60,572 bases of DNA from Sphingomonadales bacterium (GTDB lineage Bacteria > Pseudomonadota > Alphaproteobacteria > Sphingomonadales > Sphingomonadaceae): contig JAGWUH010000020.1 in NCBI GenBank assembly GCA_028868535.1, positions 1 to 60,572 of the forward strand. Reading direction: 5' to 3'. Within the stretch, counting starts at the first letter, position 1. Every line of letters begins with the position of its first letter. The translations under genes were made by a program, and so were the position numbers. The notes under the pieces are model-generated. The model made no database searches and was not told where the DNA came from. It saw nothing but the letters and a program-made list of their open reading frames with translations. Of this stretch, positions 32,401-40,591 are shown piece by piece.

Positions 32401-34716
32401 CTAGAAGTTTGCTTGTGCGGAAGCGCCGAACTGGCGTGGCGGCGCATAGCCGACGAGGCCCATGTAGCCCGGCGAGTCATAGACGGTGGAGATGTAGCGG
32501 TTGTCGAACAGGTTCTTCACCCAGATCCCGAACGAGAAGCGATCGCCCGCCGAATGCCAGGTGAGCGTGCCGTCCACCAGCGAGGTCGCCTGCACGGTGG
32601 AGCGCGGGGTGTCGGTGATCGCGGTGTAGAACTTCTTGCCGGTGTACATCCACGCGACATCGGCCACGATCTTCGAATCGCCCTGCAGCGGCAGCGTATA
32701 GTTGGCACCGATCGTGCCCGCCCAGTGCGGCGCATTCTGGAGGTCGAATCCGGCCAGGTTGACCACCGCCCCGCTGACCGGGTCGTTGTAGAGGAACTGC
32801 TTGTACTTGGCGTTGAGGTAGGCCAGCGAGCCGCGCAGCGTCAGCCCTTCGGTCGGCACGATCTGGGTCTCGGCTTCGAAGCCGTAGATGCGCGACTTGG
32901 CGGCATTGAGGATGCGGTTTCCCTGCACCCTGGTGGCGCTGTCGTAGTAGATTTCGGCCACCTGCATGTCGCGATAGCTGGTGTAGAACCCGGCGAGGTT
33001 GAAGCGCACCCGGCGGGGGATCACGTCGGCCTTGACGCCGACCTCGAAGGTGTCGACCTTTTCCGGATTGTACGGGGTGTCGCCGTCCGCCGCGACGCCG
33101 ATGCGGCCGGTGTAGCCGCCCGACTTGAACCCGCGCGCCCAGCTCGCGTAGACCATGCGGTTGGTGCCGAAGGTATAGTCGGCGCCGAGCTTCCAGCCGA
33201 CGTTGTTCCAGCTCTTCTTGCCGCCGACGTCAAGCGCATGCGGGCCGTTGCGCAGGTCGAGGGGGCCGCCGGGCAGGAAGTTGACCTGCACGACCGCCCA
33301 GTTCGGACTGGTCAGCGCCGGTGCGTTGAGCCCGGCGTCGAGCGTCGAGCGCGCATCGATGCTGTCGTGGGTGAAGCGGATGCCCGCGGACAGCTTCAGC
33401 GCGTCGGTCACCCGGTAATATGTCTGGGCGAACGCGGAGATGCTGTCGGTCGACTGGAACTGCTGGTTGAACTGGTCATAGCCCGGCAGCGCGAAGTCGA
33501 GGTGGTACATCTGGTAGTGATCGTAATGCGTGTGCATGTAGAACGCACCGACCGTGCCCGACAGGTTGTCGCCGATCCTGAAATCATCGCGCAGCTCCTG
33601 GCTGAACTGCTTGCCCTCGGTGCGGCGGCGGGTGGCGTTGTTGGTCTTCGCGGTGCCGTCCTGGTCGGTGTACTCGAACAGGACGAAGTGCTTGATCCCG
33701 GTGATCGAGGTCAGGTTGCCGAGCGCGGTATTGTTCCAGTTGATCGTGCCGACGCCGAACTCGGTGTCCATGTTCGACTGGTCGGGCACCTCGTTGTTGC
33801 CCGAATAGTAGTGGCCCGGCGCGACGCAGGGCTGGTTGGGGGTGGCGCAGGGGCTGACGTACATCGGCAGCACCGAGCCGTTCCAGTTGGTGCCGGCAGG
33901 AACGTAGTTCGCCTCGCCCGGCTGGCCGCCGTTGACCACGACGGGGGCGCCGTTGCGGGCACGGACATACTCGCCCTGCAGCGTGATCTTCAGGTCGGGC
34001 GAAGGGGTGATCAGCAGTTGCGGGCGGATCGCGGTCACGTCCTTGTTGCCCATCGGCTTGCCGTTCCACACGTTCGTCACCCAGCCGTGGCGCTGGGTGT
34101 GGATGCCGGCGAGGCGGAACGACACCAGGTCCTTCGCCAGCGGAATCTCGATCGCTCCGTTGACGTCGAAGCGGGCGTAATTGCCGCCGGTGACCTTGAT
34201 GTAGCCGCCGAATTCGCCCTTGGGCTGGGTCGAGACGACGTTGACGACGCCGCCGGTGGTGTTGGCGCCGAACAGCGTGCCCTGCGGACCGCGCAGGATT
34301 TCCACCCGGCTGACGTCGTAGGTGTCGATCAGCGCGCCCATCGAGAAGAACTGCGGCACCCCGTCGACCACGATCGACACGGTGTTGCCGGCATAAGGAT
34401 CAGGCTCGATCACGCCAATGCCGCGGATAGAGAACACGGCGTTGTTCGGCGTGTTGGCGAAATTGTCGATCTGGACGTTGGGCACCGCCCCCTGAAGCCC
34501 CTGCAGCGTGGTGATGGCGAGGTTGGAGATCGCCGCACCGCCCACCGCGGCAACCGAGATCGGCACCGACTGCAGGTTCTCGGCCTTCTTCTGCGCGGTC
34601 ACCACGATCTCGGTGATGCCGCCGCTATCGGCCGGCGCGTCCTGCGCCAGCGCCGGGGTCGTCACCAGCACGAGCAGCGGCAATCCGCCCAGCATGAGTG
34701 CCTGTTTGCGTGTCAT
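32401..34716 (-). CDS. TonB-dependent outer-membrane receptor
   Basis: A 771-residue outer-membrane receptor: signal peptide (MTRKQALMLGGLPLLVLVTTPALAQ split near residue 25), a TonB-box-like ITEIVVTA segment, a plug domain with SIRGIGV, VEILRGPQGTLFGANTTGGVVNV, and a beta-barrel ending in Phe (QANF). ATG 34716 is preceded by GGGGAGAGG; upstream in-frame sequence is the divergent control region. These receptors import large or hydrophobic compounds in sphingomonads. The divergent control region with the TetR gene at 34901 holds a perfect operator-like palindrome. A strong terminator follows the gene. Confidence 0.95.
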   Translation of the reverse strand: MTRKQALMLGGLPLLVLVTTPALAQDAPADSGGITEIVVTAQKKAENLQSVPISVAAVGGAAISNLAITTLQGLQGAVPNVQIDNFANTPNNAVFSIRGIGVIEPDPYAGNTVSIVVDGVPQFFSMGALIDTYDVSRVEILRGPQGTLFGANTTGGVVNVVSTQPKGEFGGYIKVTGGNYARFDVNGAIEIPLAKDLVSFRLAGIHTQRHGWVTNVWNGKPMGNKDVTAIRPQLLITPSPDLKITLQGEYVRARNGAPVVVNGGQPGEANYVPAGTNWNGSVLPMYVSPCATPNQPCVAPGHYYSGNNEVPDQSNMDTEFGVGTINWNNTALGNLTSITGIKHFVLFEYTDQDGTAKTNNATRRRTEGKQFSQELRDDFRIGDNLSGTVGAFYMHTHYDHYQMYHLDFALPGYDQFNQQFQSTDSISAFAQTYYRVTDALKLSAGIRFTHDSIDARSTLDAGLNAPALTSPNWAVVQVNFLPGGPLDLRNGPHALDVGGKKSWNNVGWKLGADYTFGTNRMVYASWARGFKSGGYTGRIGVAADGDTPYNPEKVDTFEVGVKADVIPRRVRFNLAGFYTSYRDMQVAEIYYDSATRVQGNRILNAAKSRIYGFEAETQIVPTEGLTLRGSLAYLNAKYKQFLYNDPVSGAVVNLAGFDLQNAPHWAGTIGANYTLPLQGDSKIVADVAWMYTGKKFYTAITDTPRSTVQATSLVDGTLTWHSAGDRFSFGIWVKNLFDNRYISTVYDSPGYMGLVGYAPPRQFGASAQANF

Positions 34717-34787
34717 TCCAGCCTCTCCCCTCCAACGGCCTGCGTCTGCGCGCCGGGCCCTCGATTCGTCCGGTTGCACCACCGCAT

Positions 34788-34807
34788 AACCGGCGATACT
34801 GCCGGTT
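34788..34807. promoter_or_regulatory. Operator-like palindrome, site A (perfect)
   Basis: AACCGGC-gatact-GCCGGTT, a perfect dyad with 7-base arms. It lies between the TonB receptor gene (start 34716, minus) and the TetR gene (start 34901, plus), about 81 and 103 bases from the starts. The position fits a TetR-type autoregulatory site controlling both genes. Binding is inferred. Confidence 0.65.
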
Positions 34808-34900
34808 TTATGGATGGAACCGCGCGGCGGCGTAACTGAAACTTTGACTAGGGCGGGAGGGCAGGGTGTGCCCGCCGCCGAAAGGGGATAAGGTGGCCCG

Positions 34901-35572
34901 ATGAACGCAGACAACCTGCAGGATCGCATGCTCAGCGCGATCATGCCTGAACACAACGCCGAGCCTCCCGCCCGGTGGCAGCAGCGCAAGAGCGCGCAGA
35001 CCCGGCAACGGCTGGTCGAGGCCGGGGTCGATTGCCTGGTCGAGGGCGGCTATTCCGGACTCACCACCGCTGCCGTGGCCGAACGCTGCGCGGTCTCGCG
35101 CGGGGCCATGCACCATCATTTCCCGACCCGGCTCGAACTCGTCGCCGCCGTCGTCGAGCACGTCTTCTACCAGCGCATGCGCCGCTTCCTTGACGACTAC
35201 TTCGCCGCATTGAAGGAGCGGGGAGAGGAACTGATGATCGAGATCGCCTGCGAGGCGCACTGGCAATCGGTGCAGACGCGCGAATATGCCGCTTACCTCG
35301 AGCTGCTGGTCGCCGCACGCTCCGACGCGGAGCTGGCAGCTCTGTTCCAGCCCGCCGCACGCCAGTACGACGAGGTGTGGACGCGCGAGATGATCGAGGC
35401 GTTCCCCCAGTGGGAACGGCACTGGCAGGACCTCAAGCTGGCCAGCGACTTCACCCAGGTCCTGCACATGGGCCTGCTGCTCCACCGCACGCCGTTCGCC
35501 GACGAGGCGCGCCGCGAACAGGTACGGCAGATGGGGAATCGCGTCGTGCGCGGACTCTACGACCGGAAATAA
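34901..35572 (+). CDS. TetR family transcriptional regulator
   Basis: A 223-residue TetR/AcrR-type regulator with a helix-turn-helix at about residues 48-75 (LTTAAVAERCAVSRGAMHHHF) and a long ligand domain (YEAYLELLVAARSDAEL-like segment, read here as EYAAYLELLVAARSD). GAAAGGGGATAAGG precedes the ATG. It is flanked on both sides by copies of the recurrent palindrome: the perfect one upstream (34788-34807) and one overlapping its own TAA stop, ahead of the Rieske gene at 35676. It is therefore the best local candidate for the protein that binds these sites. Ligand unknown. Confidence 0.92.
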   Translation: MNADNLQDRMLSAIMPEHNAEPPARWQQRKSAQTRQRLVEAGVDCLVEGGYSGLTTAAVAERCAVSRGAMHHHFPTRLELVAAVVEHVFYQRMRRFLDDYFAALKERGEELMIEIACEAHWQSVQTREYAAYLELLVAARSDAELAALFQPAARQYDEVWTREMIEAFPQWERHWQDLKLASDFTQVLHMGLLLHRTPFADEARREQVRQMGNRVVRGLYDRK

Positions 35573-35590
35573 CCGGCACACCTGCCGCTT
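35571..35590. promoter_or_regulatory. Operator-like palindrome, site B
   Basis: AACCGGC-acacct-GCCGCTT, one mismatch from perfect. It overlaps the TetR stop codon and is centred about 95 bases upstream of the Rieske start at 35676. The 28 bases from CTGCCG onward match site D closely in base and spacing. Confidence 0.55.
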
Positions 35591-35592
35591 TC

Positions 35593-35608
35593 CTGCGCAA
35601 AATGCCAG
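35593..35608. promoter_or_regulatory. Candidate dyad-2 site next to site B
   Basis: CTGCGC-AAAA-TGCCAG. The right arm fits exactly and the left arm partly. It follows palindrome B by two bases, as the copy at 46666-46681 follows palindrome D. Confidence 0.35.
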
Positions 35609-35675
35609 TTTGCCCGCTGCCCCGGCTTGGGCAGGTTGGCGGAAACTGTCCGAGCAAGACCGGGAGAGAAGCGCC

Positions 35676-37013
35676 ATGACGGAACCCGCGCCGCCGCCGA
35701 TGGACGGCCGCGACCCCAGCCACCTGCGCGGCGATCGCATCACCGGCGATCGCTACTGGAGCCGGGAATTCGTCCGGCGCGAATGGGACATGCTGTGGAC
35801 GCGGATCTGGCACATCGCGGGACGCACCGCCGAAATGCCGGAGCCGGGCGACTACGTCGTCCACGAGTTCATGAAGGAATCGGTGATCTGCGTGCGCCAG
35901 CACGACGGTTCGGTCCGCGCGTTCTACAATTCCTGCGCGCACCGCGGCATGAAGCTGGTCAAGGGTTGTTCGTCGGTCGAGCGCTTCACCTGTCCCTATC
36001 ACGGCTGGCGCTTCGGGCTCGACGGGGTGCTGGAGCACGCGCAGGATCGCGAGGATTTCCCGCAAGGCGACCCCTGCGGCAAACTGCGGCTGAAGGAGCT
36101 GCGCTGCGACACCTGGGGCGGGTTCGTCTGGTACACGATGGCGGAACAGGGCCCCTCGCTGCACGAATACCTGGCGCCGATGCCCGAGGTCTACGCCAAC
36201 TACCCGATGGAAACGGCTGTCCGCGTCGCCTGGTACCGGATCGAGCTCGACGCCAACTGGAAGTTCGTGACCGACAACTTCTCCGAGAGTTACCACACCC
36301 GCACCGCCCATCCGCAGGTGCCGCCCTGGATCGACCAGGACGTCGACACCGCCCGCCACGAGATGTGGCCGGCGGGTCACGGCCGCACCGTCCAGCCGAT
36401 GCGCCCCTCGCTCAGCGATCGCCCGGCCGAGGGCGGCAACGCCATGTTCGAGGCGATCCTGCGCCAGTGGGACATCGATCCCGCCGGCTATGCCACCTAC
36501 GAGGACTTTGCCCTGCAAGGCTGGCGCGATCTCAAGACCGCCAAGCAGCGGCTATGGCGCGAGCGCGGCTATCTCCATTACGAGCACATGGACGACGAAC
36601 AGATCACCGACAGCCCGCATACGGTGTTCTTCCCCAACGTCACCATCAGCTTCCTGCCCGACAACCTGATCCTGTTCCGCTCCGAACCGCACCCCGGCGA
36701 CCCGGAAAAGTGCTACTTCGACCTGTGGTGCATGGCTTTCCCGGTCGCCGGGCAGGACACGGTCGAATCGATCATGGCCGGGACCCGGCCGCTGCGCGAG
36801 GTTGCCGCCTGCGAACACCGCGTGTTCGACGGCGGTCGCGGCATCCCCGAACTGGCGGGACAGATAGTTTACCAGGACATGGAACTGGCGCAGGACATGC
36901 AGGCGGGCATGCATTCGCGCGGCTATGCCGATGCCTACCTGTCCGCGCAGGAAACAAGAGTGCGCTTCTTCCACGAAGTGCTCAACGACTGGTTGGATGG
37001 GAGAAGGCCCTGA
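35676..37013 (+). CDS. Rieske non-heme iron oxygenase, alpha subunit
   Basis: A 445-residue terminal oxygenase. Rieske ligands are Cys87/His89 (CAHRG) and Cys106/His109 (CPYHGW). Catalytic histidines are His207 and His212 in DNFSESYHTRTAHPQ after NWKFV. ATG 35676 follows GGGAGAGAAG; a longer frame from 35610 would start inside the palindromic control region. It belongs to the subgroup with 25409 and 27800. It heads an operon with an SDR (one-base overlap) and a SnoaL-like gene, downstream of the TetR gene and the operator-like site B. Confidence 0.94.
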   Translation: MTEPAPPPMDGRDPSHLRGDRITGDRYWSREFVRREWDMLWTRIWHIAGRTAEMPEPGDYVVHEFMKESVICVRQHDGSVRAFYNSCAHRGMKLVKGCSSVERFTCPYHGWRFGLDGVLEHAQDREDFPQGDPCGKLRLKELRCDTWGGFVWYTMAEQGPSLHEYLAPMPEVYANYPMETAVRVAWYRIELDANWKFVTDNFSESYHTRTAHPQVPPWIDQDVDTARHEMWPAGHGRTVQPMRPSLSDRPAEGGNAMFEAILRQWDIDPAGYATYEDFALQGWRDLKTAKQRLWRERGYLHYEHMDDEQITDSPHTVFFPNVTISFLPDNLILFRSEPHPGDPEKCYFDLWCMAFPVAGQDTVESIMAGTRPLREVAACEHRVFDGGRGIPELAGQIVYQDMELAQDMQAGMHSRGYADAYLSAQETRVRFFHEVLNDWLDGRRP

Positions 37014-37699
37014 TGGCGAATGTGGCGATCACCGGCGCGGCGCGGGGCATTGCCCTCGAACTGGCGCGCCAGCATCTCGAAAACGGCGACCGCGTCCATG
37101 CGCTGGCGCGCGATCCGGCCCGGGCCGAGGCGCTGAATGCCCTGGCCGCAGGTTCCGGCGGCCGGCTTACCGTCCACGCGATGGACGTCGGCGACGATGC
37201 CTCGGTCAAGGCCGGCGCGGCCGCGACGGGAAGCGGGCCGATCGACATGGTCTACAACGTCGCCGGCATGGTCGGCACGATCGCGCCCGAATTCGACGAT
37301 GTCGACTGGAAGACCTTCGACGAGACGTTCAACGTCCACGTAAAGGGCCCCTTGCGCGTGCTCAACGCCTTCCTGCCGCGGTTGGGCGCGGGGGCGAAAG
37401 TGATCAACTTCTCGAGCCAGCTCGCCGCGTCGACCTGGCCTTATGGCGGCTTCCACGCCTATGCCGCGTCGAAGGCCGCGCTGGGCCGGCTGATGCGCTC
37501 GATCGCGGCCGACCTGAAGGATCGCGGCATCGTCATCGGCATCGTCCACCCCGGCTATGTCCAGACCGACATGGGCGGCCCCGACGCCGAGATCACGCCA
37601 CAGGAAAGCGCCAGCGGCATCCGCAAGCTGGCGACCGAATGGACGCTCGAGAAGTCGGGCGATTTCTACAAGTGGAACGGCGAACCGCACGCCTGGTAG
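37013..37699 (+). CDS. SDR family protein, short
   Basis: A 228-residue SDR, shorter than its neighbours. The nucleotide motif reads TGAARGIA (7-14), with Ala replacing the last Gly, and NVAG replaces NNAG (82-85). Ser135 and Tyr150/Lys154 (YAASK) are intact. This variant pattern is common in the divergent C-factor-like SDRs. ATG 37013 shares one base with the Rieske stop (TGATG), so translation is coupled. It ends KWNGEPHAW without the usual VDGG tail. Probably dehydrogenates the hydroxylated product of the upstream Rieske enzyme (inference). Confidence 0.88.
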   Translation: MANVAITGAARGIALELARQHLENGDRVHALARDPARAEALNALAAGSGGRLTVHAMDVGDDASVKAGAAATGSGPIDMVYNVAGMVGTIAPEFDDVDWKTFDETFNVHVKGPLRVLNAFLPRLGAGAKVINFSSQLAASTWPYGGFHAYAASKAALGRLMRSIAADLKDRGIVIGIVHPGYVQTDMGGPDAEITPQESASGIRKLATEWTLEKSGDFYKWNGEPHAW

Positions 37700-37709
37700 G
37701 AGAGACGAC

Positions 37710-38150
37710 ATGGCCTTCACCGGACCGCTCGAGGATCGCATCGCCATCCGCGAGCTGATGAACACCCATGCCCACGGCGTGATGACCCGCGACGCCGCGA
37801 CCTGGAGCACGATCTGGGCCGACGACGCGAGCTGGGGCCTGCCCGAATACCCCGACCTCGGCGACTTCATCGGCAAGGCGGCGATCGTCGCCGGCTGGGT
37901 CGAGTCGATGAAGGTCTACGGCCTCGACAGCATGGCCAAGCCGATGGTCTACTTCATGGAGCCCGGCGCGATCGAGGTCGACGGTGACAGGGCAACCGCC
38001 GTCGCCTGGACGCACGAGCTGTACGAGGATCCCGCCAACGGCGATCTGGTGCGCGGGCATGGTCGCTACGACGACCGGCTGGAAAAGCGCGACGGACGCT
38101 GGCTGTTCACCCGGCGCGACTACCGGATCCTCCACGAACAGCGCGGCTGA
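37710..38150 (+). CDS. SnoaL-like (NTF2-fold) protein
   Basis: A 146-residue NTF2-fold protein beginning MAFTGPLEDRIAIREL, paralogous to 60079-60507 (MAFTGPFEDRLAIREL). WADDASWGLPEYP and GRYDDRLEKRDGRWLFTRRDY are family features. GGAGAGACGAC precedes the ATG, 10 bases after the SDR stop. Third gene of the Rieske-SDR-SnoaL operon. It may be a small oxygenase partner or an isomerase/dehydratase acting on the diol or hydroxyketone. The fold alone cannot decide. Confidence 0.85.
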   Translation: MAFTGPLEDRIAIRELMNTHAHGVMTRDAATWSTIWADDASWGLPEYPDLGDFIGKAAIVAGWVESMKVYGLDSMAKPMVYFMEPGAIEVDGDRATAVAWTHELYEDPANGDLVRGHGRYDDRLEKRDGRWLFTRRDYRILHEQRG

Positions 38151-38202
38151 AGCGGTCACCCTAGCGCAAGCGCCAGCTTGCGGCGGTCCAGGCGCATCCT
38201 AA

Positions 38203-38222
38203 AACCGGCATAGCTGCCTGTT
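38203..38222. promoter_or_regulatory. Operator-like palindrome, site C
   Basis: AACCGGC-atagct-GCCTGTT, one mismatch from perfect. It is centred about 34 bases upstream of the Rieske start at 38247, much closer than the other copies, a position compatible with direct repression of a promoter or ribosome-site region. Confidence 0.55.
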
Positions 38223-38246
38223 TCATCGGCGGCGCTGGAGAGAGCG

Positions 38247-39674
38247 ATGCGCGTTGCCATTCGAGACCACGGCCTGCCGACCCGGGCGGACGCCCAACAT
38301 CTTGCCACCGCGCGGTGCCCGGCACCCAGCGTGCAGCAGATCGTTGCCGCCGACGCGGTGCCGCCGCCGCCCGTGCTGGCGATGGAACAGCCGGCGTACC
38401 TCGGCAGCGACCCGGTCGACCTTGCCCGCTATCACGACCCGGCGGTGTTCGCGGTCGAAGTCGAGGCGATCTGGAAACGCTGCTGGCAGTGGGTCTGCCG
38501 CGAGGACCACATCCCCGAGCCGGGCGACTACTACACCTACGAGGTCGCCCACCTTTCGTACCTCGTCGTCCGGCAGGAGGATGGCAGCGTCAAGGGCTTC
38601 GTCAATTCGTGCCGCCACCGCGCCACCAAGCTCAAGGCGGGCGAGGGCTTGGGCAGCGCGGCGGAAATCCGCTGCCCCTATCACGGCTGGTCGTGGAGCA
38701 ACGACGGCGCCTTGCGGCAAGTGCCTTGCGCGTGGGACTTCGGGCACGTCGATCCGGCGGCCCATGCGCTGCCGGAAGTCCGCGTCGGCCGCTGGGGCGG
38801 GTTCATCTTCATCAATCCTTCACCCGATGGCCCGGACCTGCTCGACTACCTGGCGCCGCTGCCCGATCACTTCGCCGGCTGGGACATCGCCAACCGCTTC
38901 GTCGAGGTCCACGTCGCCAAGGAGCTCGCCTGCAACTGGAAGACCGCGCTGGAGGCGTTCCTCGAATCGTACCACGTGCTGGAGACGCACCCGCAGATCC
39001 TGACGGGGGTCGGTGACGCCAACGTCCAGTACGATTGCCACAGCGATCACATCACCCGCTTCTATGCCGCCAACGGCACCAATTCGCCGCATCTCGCGCA
39101 GCCGCTGGGCGAACAGGAGTTGCTTGGCCAGGTGCTGATCGGCGACTCGTCGCTGCACGATCCGGCGATGCAGGTGGGCGCGGGGGAAACCGCGCGCACC
39201 GTCATGGCGCGCCTGCTGCGCCACGCGATGGGCGAGAAGTACCGCACCGACCTGTCGCGCTTTTCCGACAGCGAGATGATCGACACCATCGAATACCACG
39301 TCTTCCCGAACATGGTGCTGTTCCCCGGGCTGTCGCTGCCGATGGTCTATCGCTTCCGACCGATCAGCAGCGATCCCGAGCGGACGCTGTTCGAGATCCT
39401 GTTCCTCCGCCCCAACCCGGACGACGGCGCTGCGCCCGAGCCCGCCGAGCCCACGCGCGTGAGCGAAGCGGAGAGCTACGCCTCCGCGCCGGGCATGGAC
39501 CCGGGGATGGGCGCGGTCTACGATCAGGACACCGCCAACCTGCGGGCGCAGCAGCAGGGCTTCCACGCCAGCGCCACCGGCGTGCAGGTGTTGGGCAATT
39601 ACCAGGAAAGCCGCATCCGCCACTTCCAGATGGTGGTCGACAAGTATCTGGCCGCCGGGGAGCCGCGCGCATGA
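38247..39674 (+). CDS. Rieske non-heme iron oxygenase, alpha subunit
   Basis: A 475-residue terminal oxygenase. Rieske ligands are Cys122/His124 (CRHRA, Ala in place of the common Gly) and Cys143/His146 (CPYHGW). Catalytic histidines are His243 and His248 in AFLESYHVLETHPQ after NWKTAL. YLGSDPVDLARY, REDHIPEPGDYY and EYHVFPNMVLFPG relate it to the 17766/46768 group, though it is more distant. ATG 38247 follows CTGGAGAGAG. Its TGA overlaps the SnoaL start (ATGA), so the two are a tightly coupled pair. Confidence 0.94.
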   Translation: MRVAIRDHGLPTRADAQHLATARCPAPSVQQIVAADAVPPPPVLAMEQPAYLGSDPVDLARYHDPAVFAVEVEAIWKRCWQWVCREDHIPEPGDYYTYEVAHLSYLVVRQEDGSVKGFVNSCRHRATKLKAGEGLGSAAEIRCPYHGWSWSNDGALRQVPCAWDFGHVDPAAHALPEVRVGRWGGFIFINPSPDGPDLLDYLAPLPDHFAGWDIANRFVEVHVAKELACNWKTALEAFLESYHVLETHPQILTGVGDANVQYDCHSDHITRFYAANGTNSPHLAQPLGEQELLGQVLIGDSSLHDPAMQVGAGETARTVMARLLRHAMGEKYRTDLSRFSDSEMIDTIEYHVFPNMVLFPGLSLPMVYRFRPISSDPERTLFEILFLRPNPDDGAAPEPAEPTRVSEAESYASAPGMDPGMGAVYDQDTANLRAQQQGFHASATGVQVLGNYQESRIRHFQMVVDKYLAAGEPRA

Positions 39675-40192
39675 CCGCGGATCGCGACGCCGCGATCGAC
39701 CGGATGCTTGCCCGCGAGGCGATTCGCGACGCCCTGTGCCGCTACATGCGGGGGCAGGATCGGCTCGACCCGGTCCTCCACCGCTCCGCCTTCCACGACG
39801 ACGCCTGGGTCGATTGCGGGCTGATGAGTGGCAGCGCCGACGAATTCGTGACGTTCGCGCAAGGCTTTCTCGCCGATCTCGAAGGCAGCCAGCATATCAT
39901 CGGCCAGGCCCAGATCGCGGTCGACGGAGACCGCGCCTCGGGCGAGGTCTACTTCTTCGCCTGGCACCGCATCCGGGAGGACGGGGTGCCCAGGGACCTC
40001 GCCGTCGCTGGGCGCTATGTCGACGAATATGCCTGCCGCGATGGCGACTGGCGGATCGTTCGTCGGCGCGAGCTGATCGACTGGGCGCGCACCGACGATG
40101 CAGCGGACGGCTTCCTCGCCGACAACCCGATGCTGCCTCGCGGCGCCCGCCGCGGCGCCGATTTCAGCGAGACGCGCGACTGGCCGGAATGA
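39671..40192 (+). CDS. SnoaL-like protein coupled to Rieske oxygenase
   Basis: A 173-residue NTF2-fold protein, close paralogue of 29151-29687 (CRYMRGQDRLDPVL, DDAWVDCGLMSG, GRYVDEYACRDGDWRI). It overlaps the Rieske gene by 4 bases (ATGA), the strongest oxygenase coupling of any SnoaL gene in the window. Beta subunits of ring-hydroxylating oxygenases have this fold, so an alpha-beta complex is a reasonable hypothesis. An independent enzyme is not excluded. It ends convergently against the EthD-like gene. Confidence 0.87.
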   Translation: MTADRDAAIDRMLAREAIRDALCRYMRGQDRLDPVLHRSAFHDDAWVDCGLMSGSADEFVTFAQGFLADLEGSQHIIGQAQIAVDGDRASGEVYFFAWHRIREDGVPRDLAVAGRYVDEYACRDGDWRIVRRRELIDWARTDDAADGFLADNPMLPRGARRGADFSETRDWPE

Positions 40193-40243
40193 TCGCGGCG
40201 ACGGCGTTCGGAGGCTGGCCCAACTCTGCAGGCGCGGGCCGGC

Positions 40244-40591
40244 TTACAGGTCCGAGGCGTGCTCTTCGACCGTGAAGCTGCGGATGCGGCTGCGGACGAA
40301 GAGGCGCTCCTCGTCCGCGGCGATCAGCGCCGCGGTGGCCGGGTCAGCGGCGGCGGCGAAGAACGCGTCCAGCGCCGCGCGATCGGGAAAGTCGATCTCC
40401 ATGACCACGTCGGCGTCGTAATCCCGGTCCTCGCCGTCCAGCGGATGGAGGAAGCGGCGGACATAGCGGGTGGCGTGCCCGGCGAGCACGCGCTCGCCGA
40501 TCAGCCGGTGGTGTTCCTCGTAATAGGCGATGAAATTGGCCTTGCTCATGCCGGTGCGGCGTTTGAGCAGGGTGACCAGCGTGATCGTCAT
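40244..40591 (-). CDS. EthD-like domain protein
   Basis: A 115-residue ferredoxin-like-fold protein: ITLVTLLKRRTGMSKANFIAYYEEHH at the N-terminus is the EthD/dimeric alpha-beta-barrel signature, and DADVVMEIDFPDRAALDAFF forms the later strand and helix. Such small proteins are found next to P450 and Rieske systems; some are decarboxylases or cyclases, most are uncharacterised. ATG 40591 overlaps the TIM-barrel gene stop (ATGA); the stop is TAA at 40244-40246. It is last in the operon headed by the Rieske gene at 42568. Confidence 0.82.
   Translation of the reverse strand: MTITLVTLLKRRTGMSKANFIAYYEEHHRLIGERVLAGHATRYVRRFLHPLDGEDRDYDADVVMEIDFPDRAALDAFFAAAADPATAALIAADEERLFVRSRIRSFTVEEHASDL

Noticed and set aside
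32413..34839. 808-residue plus-strand open frame over the TonB receptor
   Set aside because: The opposite strand encodes a full TonB receptor with signal peptide, plug and terminal Phe. The frame lacks any domain.
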